From Elusimicrobiota bacterium (lineage in GTDB: Bacteria > Elusimicrobiota > Elusimicrobia > UBA1565): 64,000 nt of DNA. The DNA is taken from contig JACPXC010000048.1 of assembly GCA_016196755.1 (NCBI GenBank), forward strand, positions 99,584 to 163,583, written 5' to 3'. This document shows positions 45,098 through 53,268 of this stretch, one piece after another; position 1 is the first letter of the stretch; each line of letters opens with the position of its first letter. The notes under the pieces were generated by a model. The model saw only the letters and a program-made list of their open reading frames with translations, searched no databases and was not told where the DNA came from. The translations under genes were made by a program, and so were the position numbers.

Positions 45098-45825
45098 ATC
45101 CCCCAGCGCACCCGCCGGACGCGCTCGGGGGGGCCCCAGGCCCCTTCAAGCGCCGAGGCCACCAGCGTGAAGGGGTCGGTCCCGCGTTCTTCTCGGTAGC
45201 GCCGCGCCGACGACCAGGTGGAGAGGTCGCCGGCCAGCCGGCTCAGGTCCCATTCCTCGTCGAGCTCGAAGGCGGGCGGGGCTAGCTCGTCGAACGGAAA
45301 CGGCAGGGTCTTATAATCCGCGTAGACGTGCTTGATCTCCGGCTCCCAGTACGGGCCGAGGAGCTCGAAGGCGTAGCGCTCGACGATAGCGTCGACCTCC
45401 GGGGTGATCCTCAAGTCTCGGCCGTAGCACCACGCCGCCAAGACTCCACCCGGCGCCGCTACACGCCGGACCTCGGTATAGAAGCGCCCCAAGTCGAACC
45501 AGTGCATCCCGGAGGCCGAAGCCACGAGGTCGGCGGAGCCCGCGGGCAGGCCGGTATCCTCGGCCGCCGCGAGCCGGTACCCGACCTTGGGGTGCGGCAC
45601 AGCGTTGTCGAGCTGGCCCCGGCTCAAGTCCACGGCCAGGACCCGGTCGAAATGGGCCGCCAACCCCACCGCGGCCTGCCCGTTTCCAGTGGCGCAATCG
45701 AGCGCCAGGCGCCGTGTCTTTGGGAGGGAGGCCAGATACTCGAACAGCGCCGCGGGATACCCCGGCCGGTGGCGCCGGTAGTCCGCGGCTTGGGGGGAGA
45801 AGAGGTCCTTGAAGCCCGCCGTCAT
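45070..45825 (-). CDS. Class I SAM-dependent methyltransferase of the five-gene operon
   Basis: About 251 residues. LALDCATGNGQAAVGLA is SAM motif I, AVDLSRGQL motif II, and SGMHWFDLGRFY is typical of the UbiE/Tam-like small-molecule methyltransferases, several of which methylate carboxylates. Start ATG 45825 overlaps the aminotransferase TGA. A longer frame to 46047 runs antiphase through that gene and is not used. Substrate unknown; a carboxyl or amine group of the operon product is a fair guess. Confidence 0.75.
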   Translation of the reverse strand: MTAGFKDLFSPQAADYRRHRPGYPAALFEYLASLPKTRRLALDCATGNGQAAVGLAAHFDRVLAVDLSRGQLDNAVPHPKVGYRLAAAEDTGLPAGSADLVASASGMHWFDLGRFYTEVRRVAAPGGVLAAWCYGRDLRITPEVDAIVERYAFELLGPYWEPEIKHVYADYKTLPFPFDELAPPAFELDEEWDLSRLAGDLSTWSSARRYREERGTDPFTLVASALEGAWGPPERVRRVRWGICMRVGRVS

Positions 45826-46967
45826 GAGGCCGGGGCGGGCTCCAGCCGGAGCGCCGCCGCGCGGATCCGCGCCAGGCCTTCTCTGACCAGCGCGGTATCG
45901 CGCGACATCGAGATGCGGATGAACTCGCCGGGCGGGACGGAGCCGTCCCAGAAGAACTTGCCGCCAGGGAGGATGCAGACGTCCTCCAAGCCGAGGCGTG
46001 CGCAGAACTGCTCCGCCGACACGCCGAGCTCGTCGATGCGGCACCATGCCGCGGGGACCTTCACCTGCGGCACCGCGTAGCGGATGGGCGTCCCCGCGAA
46101 AGCATCTTGAACCATCCCATGGTGCCGGGCCACCGCATCGAAATAGGAGACCGGGCTCTTCTCCAGCGCGTCCATGAGCTCCATGATCATGAGCAAAGTG
46201 AAGTTGGGGACGCCGAGCAGATAGCCGGTCTTGATGTTGAAGACGTCGGCATGCACGTCGGCGCTGGTCTTGATCACCGAGGCCTTCAGCGCCTGGCTGG
46301 GCCAGACCTTCCCCGTGTCCTCGATGGCGATGAAGCGGACCCCCGAGGCCTCCAAGCGCTCGTAGACGTCGAAGCCGCCGCGGCGCTCGTGGAAAGCCGC
46401 GAACGAGAAGTCGAAGATGAGCAGCTTGTCGTGGGCCAACGCGAACTCGATGAGGGCGTCCAAGGTCCCCGGGCCGTCTTTCAAGATCGAGCGGCCCGTG
46501 GGGTTGGTTGGGTCGACGATGAAGAAAGCGTCGGCCAGCCCCGCGTCGAGCGGCAAAGACTCCGGCAGCCCGCGCACCGGCACCCCCTTGTGCTTGAGGA
46601 TGTCCGGCAGATTGTCGATGCAGGGTGTGGTCATCGCCACGCTCAAGCCCTTCTGGAGCAGGTAGGTGGCGACGATCGAGACCGCCACCGAGGCCGAGTA
46701 GACCAGCATGGCGTTGCGGCGCTCACTTCCATTTGCCCGGTTCATGAAGGCGAAGAAGCGCTCGAGAAAGCGCTCCTCGGCGGCGGCATGCCCCATTCGC
46801 TCCGCCTTGAGCCACAGAGCCGGCAGGCGCTCGACCACCTGGGGGTAGTCCTCGCTCATCTTCCGAGCGTTCATCGCGTCGGTCAGATTCACGCGCGCGT
46901 CCCGGGACGCCAGCTCATACTGGGTCAGGTCGGCGTACTCGGCGGCGAGCAGTTCAATAGGGCTCAT
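45822..46967 (-). CDS. Fold-type I PLP aminotransferase-like enzyme
   Basis: A 381-residue class I/II aminotransferase fold. YSASVAVS (about 90-97) forms the phosphate-binding turn, VDPTNPTGRS (151-160) is the classic PLP-contact block, FDFSF (185-189) holds the ring-nitrogen Asp186, and EDTGKVWPS (216-224) offers Lys220 as the likely Schiff-base lysine. It is not a DegT/DnrJ sugar aminotransferase, so it does not fill the missing PseC step. The closest lines by eye are atypical class I enzymes found in natural-product clusters. It overlaps the ATP-grasp gene by 14 bp. Confidence 0.75.
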   Translation of the reverse strand: MSPIELLAAEYADLTQYELASRDARVNLTDAMNARKMSEDYPQVVERLPALWLKAERMGHAAAEERFLERFFAFMNRANGSERRNAMLVYSASVAVSIVATYLLQKGLSVAMTTPCIDNLPDILKHKGVPVRGLPESLPLDAGLADAFFIVDPTNPTGRSILKDGPGTLDALIEFALAHDKLLIFDFSFAAFHERRGGFDVYERLEASGVRFIAIEDTGKVWPSQALKASVIKTSADVHADVFNIKTGYLLGVPNFTLLMIMELMDALEKSPVSYFDAVARHHGMVQDAFAGTPIRYAVPQVKVPAAWCRIDELGVSAEQFCARLGLEDVCILPGGKFFWDGSVPPGEFIRISMSRDTALVREGLARIRAAALRLEPAPAS

Positions 46968-48165
46968 AGTCCAAAAGCGCGAACAGGTCCGACTCCAGCC
47001 GGGCGTATTCCGGATTGCGCAATATGACCTTCGCCGCTATCCCCTCGGCGATCGAGCGCGGGAAGCCCTCGAAGCGGTCGCCGACCTTGACCCCCCAGGA
47101 GACCGACTCAAAACTGGCCAGGGCCGGCTCGCGCAGGGCCTTCACCGTACCGGGACGGGTGGGGAGCAGGGCGTAGGCGTAGGAGGGGGAGGCCGCGCCG
47201 GCGGCCGGGATCTCGACCCCCAGCTCCAGGCGCAAAAGCGCCTCGTAGAGGTTCACGCCGAAATTCTTCTCGAGGATGAGCGGGTTGAGGTTCCCGGGCG
47301 GCCGCGCGGCGGCCTCGATGAAGACGAGCTCGCCGTCCTTCTTGACGATGAACTCGTTGTGGAACGCCCCGTCCGGGCAGGCCAGCGCGGCCAGGACCCG
47401 CTCGTTGAAGGCGACCAAGCGCGCGCGCAGGGCGTCGTCGCGGCGCAGGGGAATCCCCCCGATGCCCTGGCCCGACATGAAGTTGAGGCAGGGGGCCAGG
47501 TAGCGCCAGACTTCGTGGATCACGGTCTTGCCCCCGCGCACGATGCCGTCGCAGCAGAACATGTCACCGTCGATGAACTCCTCGGCCGTGCTCTCTCCGG
47601 CGGCCGCGCTGCATTCCCGGAACCAGCGCTCCAGGTCCCGCCACGAGGCGGCCTTGACCGTATTCTCCGAGGCCCCGCCGTCGATGGGCTTGACCACGAA
47701 CGGCGCGCCCAGGGTGTCGGCGAGGAAATCGAAGTAGCGCTCGAGCGACGCGCGGGAATGCAAGGTGTCGACGTCGACGAAACGCGGGGCGCGCAGGCCG
47801 TTGGCCTGGAGGACCTGCTTCATCAGCCGCTTGGTCTTGTAGGGGATGAGGCTCCGAGGCCGGACGCCCGGGATGGCGAAACGCTCGCGCAGATGGGCGG
47901 CGACGAAGAGAAGTTCCTCGTCGGCGCAGACCAGCACGTCGCCGTCCGAGGCCGCCTCGGCCGCGATGACCCGGCCGACGCTCTCGACGTCCAAGCGCTC
48001 GAGCTCGACGACGGCGTCCATCTGCGCCCGGAACTCGGTGGAGAGGAACGCCGCGTGCGCGCGGTCGTGGATGGCGATGAAGCGGATCGGTCCCGCCTCG
48101 CGGCGCACGCGGTCCGCGTGAAAATAGTCGCCCCGCTTGTTGCCGAGGATGAAGCAGCGCCTCAT
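46954..48165 (-). CDS. ATP-grasp carboxylate-amine ligase
   Basis: A 403-residue ATP-grasp protein. The central lysine block is FVVKPIDGGASENT, EEFIDGDMFCCDG is the next strand pair, and FIEAAARPPGN carries the magnesium-binding Glu and Asn of the ExxxRxxG motif. Such ligases join a carboxylate to an amine through an acyl phosphate, as in dipeptide or amide formation. The start ATG 48165 overlaps the SHMT-like stop. Placed between a PLP enzyme that could build an amino acid and an aminotransferase, it probably couples the products. Confidence 0.85.
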   Translation of the reverse strand: MRRCFILGNKRGDYFHADRVRREAGPIRFIAIHDRAHAAFLSTEFRAQMDAVVELERLDVESVGRVIAAEAASDGDVLVCADEELLFVAAHLRERFAIPGVRPRSLIPYKTKRLMKQVLQANGLRAPRFVDVDTLHSRASLERYFDFLADTLGAPFVVKPIDGGASENTVKAASWRDLERWFRECSAAAGESTAEEFIDGDMFCCDGIVRGGKTVIHEVWRYLAPCLNFMSGQGIGGIPLRRDDALRARLVAFNERVLAALACPDGAFHNEFIVKKDGELVFIEAAARPPGNLNPLILEKNFGVNLYEALLRLELGVEIPAAGAASPSYAYALLPTRPGTVKALREPALASFESVSWGVKVGDRFEGFPRSIAEGIAAKVILRNPEYARLESDLFALLDYEPY

Positions 48166-49499
48166 GGCCGCGAGAGCTCCTCGTCCAAGGTGTAGTGCAG
48201 GCCCCCGAAGGCCCGGGCCAGCTCGCGCGCGCGGGCCTTGAGCGGGGTCCCCGGCCGGCCGCCCAGCAGGCGCTCGCGCATGAGGGCGGCCAGCTCGCGC
48301 ATCTGCGGCTCCTTCATCCCGCGGCGCGTGGCGTCCTGGACGCCGAGGCGGATCACCCCGCGCCCGAGGATGCCCTTCGAGTTCGCGTTGAGGTTGATGT
48401 CCTGCAGGGCGCCGCAGGCGGCATGGTTGTCGCCGGAGAAGGGACCTTGGACGGCCACCATGTGGGTCTCGCTGGGCCGTCCCGCCAGCCCTAGCAGGTC
48501 GAACCCGCCCGCCTCCAAGGCCGAAGAGAAGGCCTTGGAGTTGGCGAGCACCTGGGCCGCGTAGTCGGCGGCGTGCACGCCCATCTCCACCATCGCGATG
48601 AAGAGGGCCAGCGACTGGTGGGTCTGCTGGGTGGAGACCGTGGTCACGTTGATGACGTCGCTGACCTCCTTGCCGAGCCGCGCGTCGCGGTAGAGGATCA
48701 GGCCTTTCTGGGGGCCCGGAAAGGTCTTATGCGTGTTGCCGATGAGGATGTCGCAGCCTTCGTTCAACGGGTCCTGGAACTGCCCGCCGGCGATGAGTCC
48801 GAGGACGTGGGAGCCGTCGTAGACGAGCAAAGGCTCGGGGCCGATGATCTCGCGGATCTCGCGCGTCGGAAGCGGGTAGAAGGGGGAGCCGTAGTCGAGC
48901 AGGACGGCGCGCGGGGGCGCCGCCCGGACCTTCCGCCGCAAAGCCTCGAGGTCCACGCTCATGCTCGACGCCTCCCAGGGGAGGAACTCGACCTTCCGGC
49001 CCATCCGGGTTAGCAGGGCGGCGGAGGCGTGATGCCCCAGGGTCTTGGGGGCGAAGATGTAGAAGCGGTCGTCTGCCTGGGTGGCCGCCGCGATGACGCT
49101 CGTCACCGCGCACATGCCGGAAAGCGGACGGAAGTCGCAGTAGCGCGAGTGGAACATCGAGTTGGCCAGGCGGGCGGCGAGGCGCTCCAAGCCGGCGGCC
49201 GCGGGCATCCCTTTGACGAGCAGTCCCTCATCGACGTAATAGGCGCCCCCGTCGTCGGACGCCTCCCGGTCGCCCCAGACGCCCACGAAGTAGCGGTCGC
49301 CCAGCGCGCTCCCCAGGACCGAGCGCGCCGTCTTGGAAAGGGTGTTCTCGTTGGCCGTCAGGTTGACGACCTCGCTATAGTCCGCCTCATCGGCCTTGAG
49401 GGCCCCGAGCAGGCCGCGCAGTTCGGCCAGGGCCGGGTCCGGGGGAGCGGCCGCTAGGTTCACGATGATAGTAGGACGTACGGGAGGGGAAGAAACCAT
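48162..49499 (-). CDS. Serine hydroxymethyltransferase-like PLP enzyme, first gene of the five-gene operon
   Basis: A 445-residue fold-type I PLP enzyme of SHMT shape. NLTANENTLS (46-55) replaces the usual LIASEN block, DGSHVLGLIAGG (228-239) keeps the Asp and His that hold PLP, and NTHKTFPGPQKG (255-266) contains the Schiff-base Lys258. It is shorter in the folate region and differs from housekeeping GlyA, so it may be a hydroxymethyltransferase, aldolase or transaldolase for a special amino acid. GGGAG-like Shine-Dalgarno sits just before ATG 49499. It begins the overlapping minus-strand operon. Confidence 0.8.
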   Translation of the reverse strand: MVSSPPVRPTIIVNLAAAPPDPALAELRGLLGALKADEADYSEVVNLTANENTLSKTARSVLGSALGDRYFVGVWGDREASDDGGAYYVDEGLLVKGMPAAAGLERLAARLANSMFHSRYCDFRPLSGMCAVTSVIAAATQADDRFYIFAPKTLGHHASAALLTRMGRKVEFLPWEASSMSVDLEALRRKVRAAPPRAVLLDYGSPFYPLPTREIREIIGPEPLLVYDGSHVLGLIAGGQFQDPLNEGCDILIGNTHKTFPGPQKGLILYRDARLGKEVSDVINVTTVSTQQTHQSLALFIAMVEMGVHAADYAAQVLANSKAFSSALEAGGFDLLGLAGRPSETHMVAVQGPFSGDNHAACGALQDINLNANSKGILGRGVIRLGVQDATRRGMKEPQMRELAALMRERLLGGRPGTPLKARARELARAFGGLHYTLDEELSRP

Positions 49500-49657
49500 G
49501 GACTCCCGGGGTCCAAGAAAATGGGCCCTAGGGCCTAGGGTAAGTTCAGAGCGGTAAGGAGTAGAATCAATCGAATGGTTTTTGGCTCATGGCACGAAGG
49601 TGTGGGTGGTGTCCTGAAACGCCTCTACGAAATTAGTTTACGCGCTTCGGGCGCGTG

Positions 49658-49694
49658 GATCGAAGGATTGCGATACGGCCGCAATCCTTCGATC
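49658..49694. repeat. Perfect hairpin in left arm of the element
   Basis: A 15-bp perfect stem (49658-49672 with 49680-49694) and a 7-base loop at 49673-49679. It overlaps the left terminal arm, so local folding and long-range arm pairing exclude each other. Confidence 0.9.
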
Positions 49695-49905
49695 TGGAGC
49701 AATGTACGGCAAATGGCAGTGGGATTGGGCGAGGCTGCGTGCACGCTTCGCGCACGGCCCAACAGTCGGATATACACAGGACTATCCACGTGGATAGCTC
49801 TTAACGACTGTCCGCGCGGACAGTTGAACTCATGGACATCCGTAGGCGTCCGTGCGCGAAGCGTGCACGCAGCCTCGCCCTTTCCTCCTGGCGTCCTCTG
49901 TTCGA

Positions 49906-49940
49906 GATCGAAGAATCGCGCCGTTTGCGATTCTTCGATC
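49906..49940. repeat. Perfect hairpin in right arm of the element
   Basis: A 14-bp perfect stem (49906-49919 with 49927-49940) and a 7-base loop. Stem bases differ from the left hairpin yet still pair. Confidence 0.9.
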
Positions 49941-50009
49941 CACGCGCCCGAGGCGCGTAAATTTGCACTTACTCTCAGCCCTGGTAGCCCACAGTTCAGC
50001 GCCAAGAGC

Positions 50010-50918
50010 CTGGTTTTTCGACCGGCTCTCATCCTCTTGGCGCTGTCGCTGGCCGGCTGCGCCGCGGACCGGGTCCTGCGCCGCCAGCTGACCGCGGCCG
50101 ACCGGGCCATCCACCACGCGCGCTTCGCCGAGGCCGAGCGGGCCTTGGAAGCCGCCGAGCTCGCCGGCCTGAAGCTCTGGGACGGCGACCCCCGCCGCGC
50201 CGAGCTCTGGCGCCTCAAGGGCGACGTGGCGCTGCTCCAGAACCAGCCGGCCAAGGCCCTGCCGCTCTACGAGAAGGTCCACGCCGCGGCGGTCAAGGCC
50301 TACGGCCCCGCCAGCCCCGAGGCCGCGGCCGCCAGGCTCGACCTGGCCGAACTGCGCGCCGCCAAAGGCGAGACCCGCGCGGCCGAGGCGCTCTTTAGGA
50401 GCGCGCTCAGCGATTCCGAGAAGCCCGGCGCGGGCCGGGGCGGAGACTTGGCCACCCGCTTAAGCGACCTGGCCATGGCCTCCCAGGCCGAGGGCAAGCT
50501 GGCCGAGGCCGAGCGCCTCTACCGCCGCTCGCTGGAGGCCACCGAACGCCAGTTCGGCCCCTCGCACCCGCTGGTGGCCGCGCGGCTCAACGACCTCGGC
50601 CTCGTCCTCCAGTCCCAGCGCCGCGACGCGCACGCCGAAAAGGCCTACCGCCGCGCCCTGGCCATCCGCGAGAAGGCCCTTCCCGCCGGCCATCCCGACC
50701 TCGACGCCACCCTCAACGACCTGGCGCTATTCCTCGAGTCGCGCGGCCTCTACGCCGACGCCGAGAAGCTCTACCGGCGCGCGCTCGAGCTCGCCGAGCA
50801 GGGCAAGGCCCCGCGCTCGGCCGCGCGCCCGAACTACGCCAGCCTCCTGCGCCGCCTGGGCCGCGAGGCCGAGGCCGCGGCGCTCGAGTCCGGCTCGCCT
50901 TCGAAAGGCAAGCCGTGA
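50010..50918 (+). CDS. TPR-repeat lipoprotein, start codon unclear
   Basis: About 302 residues. A lipoprotein signal (FRPALILLALSLAGC) ends in the lipobox LAGC, then five or more TPR-type repeats follow, including AEAERLYRRSLEATERQFGPSHP and AEKAYRRALAIREKALPAGHP patterns (kinesin-light-chain-like). No in-frame ATG, GTG or TTG lies just before the signal peptide: the only near candidate is CTG 50010, and the nearest normal start is GTG 49863 inside the palindromic element. The start given is CTG. It overlaps the kinase gene by GTGA, so the lipoprotein probably works with that sensor in the envelope. Confidence 0.75.
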   Translation: MVFRPALILLALSLAGCAADRVLRRQLTAADRAIHHARFAEAERALEAAELAGLKLWDGDPRRAELWRLKGDVALLQNQPAKALPLYEKVHAAAVKAYGPASPEAAAARLDLAELRAAKGETRAAEALFRSALSDSEKPGAGRGGDLATRLSDLAMASQAEGKLAEAERLYRRSLEATERQFGPSHPLVAARLNDLGLVLQSQRRDAHAEKAYRRALAIREKALPAGHPDLDATLNDLALFLESRGLYADAEKLYRRALELAEQGKAPRSAARPNYASLLRRLGREAEAAALESGSPSKGKP

Positions 50919-52363
50919 AGCTCCGGACCCAGTGGGCCTTCGTCAGCATCCTCCTGCCGGCCTACGCCCTGGCCGCCGCGGCGGCGCTTTGGGTGCAGGC
51001 CCGGTCCCACGCCGAGCTCGAGGCCTCGTTTCAGCGCGACCTGGGCGCCTTGGCCGCCCTGCCGCGCCTGCGCGACTCCCTGCGCCGGCTCGAGCAGACC
51101 ACGGAACGCTATCTCCAGAGCGGCGACCGCCGGCTCTTGAAGGCCCGCCGGGAGACCCTGGCCGACCTGCGCCGCCTCGAGGCGGGGGTCGGCCGGATCG
51201 CCGAGGGTCCCGAGGAGCGCGCGCTGGTCGACCGCCTGGGCCGCGAGGTGGCGGCCGTGCTGTCCGAGCAGGAACGCTGGATCGAGCGCCGCGCCCAGGG
51301 CCGCCTGCCGCGCGCCCAAGCCGTCCGGCTCTCCTCGCGCGACGACGCCGTGGCCGAGGTCACGGCCGTGCTCCTCAAGCTCAAGGACGCCGACCGCGAG
51401 CGGCTCGACGCGCGGCGGGTGAGCATGGAGCGCTCGGGACGCCGGACGCTGTGGCTCCTCTTGAGCGCCGGCCTGGCGGGCGGACTCTTGGCGGCCGGCT
51501 ATCTGGGACGCGCGCTGGTCGGCCCCGTGGCGCGCCTGCAGGACTACGCGCGGGCCTGGAAGCTCGGAGAGCCGTGGAGCCTGGAGACCGCCCAGGCCAG
51601 CCCCGAGGTGTCCGACCTATACGCGCGCCTCTCCGAGATGGCGGGCCGGCTGGGCGTCCAGTTCGAGAAGGAGCAGGAGCTCGGGAAGATGAAGACCCAG
51701 CTCGTGGCCATGGTCAGCCATGAGTTCAACAACACCCTCAGCATCCTCGGGGGCATCCTCCTGCTCTTGAAAGGGGACGAGCCCGCGCCCCTGCCCGCGC
51801 GGCGCGCCCAGTTCTACACGATCATGGAGGGCCACGTGCGCTCCCTTGCCGTCACCTCCCGCACCCTGCTCGAGCTGGGCCGCCTCGAGGCCGGCCGCCT
51901 CACCGTGCGGCCGCGGCGCATGGACCTCTCGGTCCTGGCCCAGGAGTGCGCCCAGCGCCTCGAGATCCTCTGGGCCCGCAAGGCCTTGCGCGTGAGCGTC
52001 GAGGCGCCGGAACCCGTCTGGGTGAACGCCGACCCCGACGCCCTGGCCCTGGTGACGACGAACCTCCTGAGCAACGCCGTCAAGTACACGCCGGAGGGGG
52101 GACGCGTCACGGTGGGCGTCCGCGCGGCCGAGGGACGCGTCGAGTTCTTCGTGGCCGACGACGGCATCGGGATCGCCGAGGAGGACCGCGCGAAGATCCT
52201 CTCGGGCTACTACCGCGCCGAGGAAGGCAAGAAGGCGGCCAAGGGCTTCGGCGTCGGGCTGGCGCTGGCCCAGGTCCTGCTCCAGGCCCATGCCGCCGAG
52301 CTCAGCGTGGAGAGTTCGCCGGGAAAGGGAGCCCGCTTCGCGTTCTCCCTGCCGCCGGCCTAG
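50915..52363 (+). CDS. Membrane sensor histidine kinase
   Basis: A 482-residue kinase. One helix at the N-terminus and another at about 175-195 flank a periplasmic helical sensor region; a HAMP-like linker follows. The phospho-acceptor motif is VSHEFNNTLS (His box), and the catalytic domain shows NLLSNAVKYTP (N box), DDGIGIA (G1) and GFGVGLAL (G2). GTG 50915 overlaps the lipoprotein stop. It faces a receiver gene 22 bp away on the other strand. The EFNNTL variant is unusual beside the common ELRTPL. Confidence 0.9.
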   Translation: MKLRTQWAFVSILLPAYALAAAAALWVQARSHAELEASFQRDLGALAALPRLRDSLRRLEQTTERYLQSGDRRLLKARRETLADLRRLEAGVGRIAEGPEERALVDRLGREVAAVLSEQERWIERRAQGRLPRAQAVRLSSRDDAVAEVTAVLLKLKDADRERLDARRVSMERSGRRTLWLLLSAGLAGGLLAAGYLGRALVGPVARLQDYARAWKLGEPWSLETAQASPEVSDLYARLSEMAGRLGVQFEKEQELGKMKTQLVAMVSHEFNNTLSILGGILLLLKGDEPAPLPARRAQFYTIMEGHVRSLAVTSRTLLELGRLEAGRLTVRPRRMDLSVLAQECAQRLEILWARKALRVSVEAPEPVWVNADPDALALVTTNLLSNAVKYTPEGGRVTVGVRAAEGRVEFFVADDGIGIAEEDRAKILSGYYRAEEGKKAAKGFGVGLALAQVLLQAHAAELSVESSPGKGARFAFSLPPA

Positions 52364-52384
52364 GCGCCTCCCGGCGCCGCGCCG

Positions 52385-52813
52385 TCACGAGACCGGCTCG
52401 GGCGGGTCGAGGAGCTGCCATAGACGCTGCCGGAGCTCGACGGCTCCCAGCGGCTTGCAGAGATACGAGCGCGCCCCGGCGCTCATGGCCCGCTCGTAGA
52501 GGGCCGGCTCCTTGAACGCGGTCAGCACGACCAGCGGCGTGTTCGCCGTCTCCGGCGTCTCGTGCAGGAGCCGGCAGAGCTTGAGCCCGTCGATGCCCGG
52601 AAGACCCAGGTCGAGGATGATGGCGTCGGGACGATGCGCTCGGACCTCCTCGAAGAGCCGCTCCGGGTCGCCGAGGAGCAGCGCGTCGAACTCCCGCGAG
52701 AGCCACTCGCCGAGGATGAAGCGAAAGTCCTCCTCGTCCTCGACGGCCAGCACCCGGGGGCGCCGGCCTTGGAACCAGCGCTGCCCGCGCTCCGGCGCCG
52801 TTTTCGTGCTCAT
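52385..52813 (-). CDS. Single-domain response regulator
   Basis: A 142-residue receiver protein. VEDEEDF supplies the acidic pair, IILDLGLPG the phospho-acceptor Asp, VVLTAF the conserved Thr, and CKPL the conserved Lys. No output domain is present, so it may act through protein contacts. Its ATG overlaps the stop of the outer-membrane-type gene upstream. Confidence 0.9.
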   Translation of the reverse strand: MSTKTAPERGQRWFQGRRPRVLAVEDEEDFRFILGEWLSREFDALLLGDPERLFEEVRAHRPDAIILDLGLPGIDGLKLCRLLHETPETANTPLVVLTAFKEPALYERAMSAGARSYLCKPLGAVELRQRLWQLLDPPEPVS

Positions 52814-53268
52814 CGGGAGGCCCCCGCGAAGTAGAAGCGCAGGCCGATGCCGCCGTCGGCGTCGACGCCGCCGCGGGGCGTCATCCGGAACACCGGGCCG
52901 GCCGTAGCGAAGAGCTCGACCGGGTGGTCGGGCAGCCAGTACGACGCGCCGAGGATCGTCCGGACGCCGAACTCGGCGTCCGACGCCGTCTCGATGCGCG
53001 GGCCCGCGCCCACCCAGGCCGACAGCCTGCCCTTCTCCACCGCGGGGAAGAGGTCCCAGGCATGGAACACGTAGTCGACCCAGAACGCGGTGTCTTCGCT
53101 AAAGCCCACGCCGAAGTCCAGCGACTGGTCGCGGCTCAGGAAGACCCGGGCCGTGCCGCCGGTCGGATCGCCGGCCACGACGCCTACGCCCACGCCTCCC
53201 GGCGCCTCGGCCCGCGCCGCCGCGGCCGCCAAGACGAGGACCACACCCGCCAGCATGGTCTTTCTCAC
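52810..53268 (-). CDS. Small outer-membrane-type beta-barrel protein
   Basis: A 152-residue protein with a clean signal peptide (RKTMLAGVVLVLAAAAARAEA). The mature part alternates hydrophobic and polar residues with aromatic-glycine turns (VGAGPRIE, ILGASYWLP, GIGLRFYF), as in small eight-stranded barrels. The C-terminal RFYFAG fits a barrel end. It lies between two receiver genes with 4-bp overlaps on each side. No named function. Confidence 0.6.
   Translation of the reverse strand: MRKTMLAGVVLVLAAAAARAEAPGGVGVGVVAGDPTGGTARVFLSRDQSLDFGVGFSEDTAFWVDYVFHAWDLFPAVEKGRLSAWVGAGPRIETASDAEFGVRTILGASYWLPDHPVELFATAGPVFRMTPRGGVDADGGIGLRFYFAGASR

Larger units (their letters stand above)
49637..49961. 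repeat. 325-bp nested palindromic element (REP/BIME- or MITE-like)
   Basis: This stretch of the 510-bp gap has no convincing gene. It is bounded by 29-bp inverted arms (49637-49665 and 49933-49961, 28 of 29 match) starting TTTACGCGC. Inside lie a perfect 30-bp inverted pair (49727-49756 with 49851-49880) and two perfect palindromes, CTATCCACGTGGATAG at 49782-49797 and an 18-bp one at 49807-49824. Each arm also carries its own hairpin. No target-site duplication is visible. A related module sits at 63927. It reads like a paired REP element or a non-autonomous mobile element; function unknown. Confidence 0.85.

Noticed and set aside
45822..46967. Considered as the missing PseC aminotransferase
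   Set aside because: Its motifs are those of class I/II aminotransferases (DPTNPTG), not of the DegT/DnrJ/EryC1 family to which PseC belongs, and it is locked in a different operon.
49637..49961. Considered as a CRISPR array, attC site or Rho-independent terminator
   Set aside because: There are no regular direct repeats with spacers, no integron core sites and no T-run after the stems; the pattern is nested inverted repeats.
49575..50009. N-terminal extension of the TPR lipoprotein frame from ATG 49575
   Set aside because: It runs straight through the palindromic element and places about 145 residues before a clear lipoprotein signal peptide, so it is read-through of repeat DNA.
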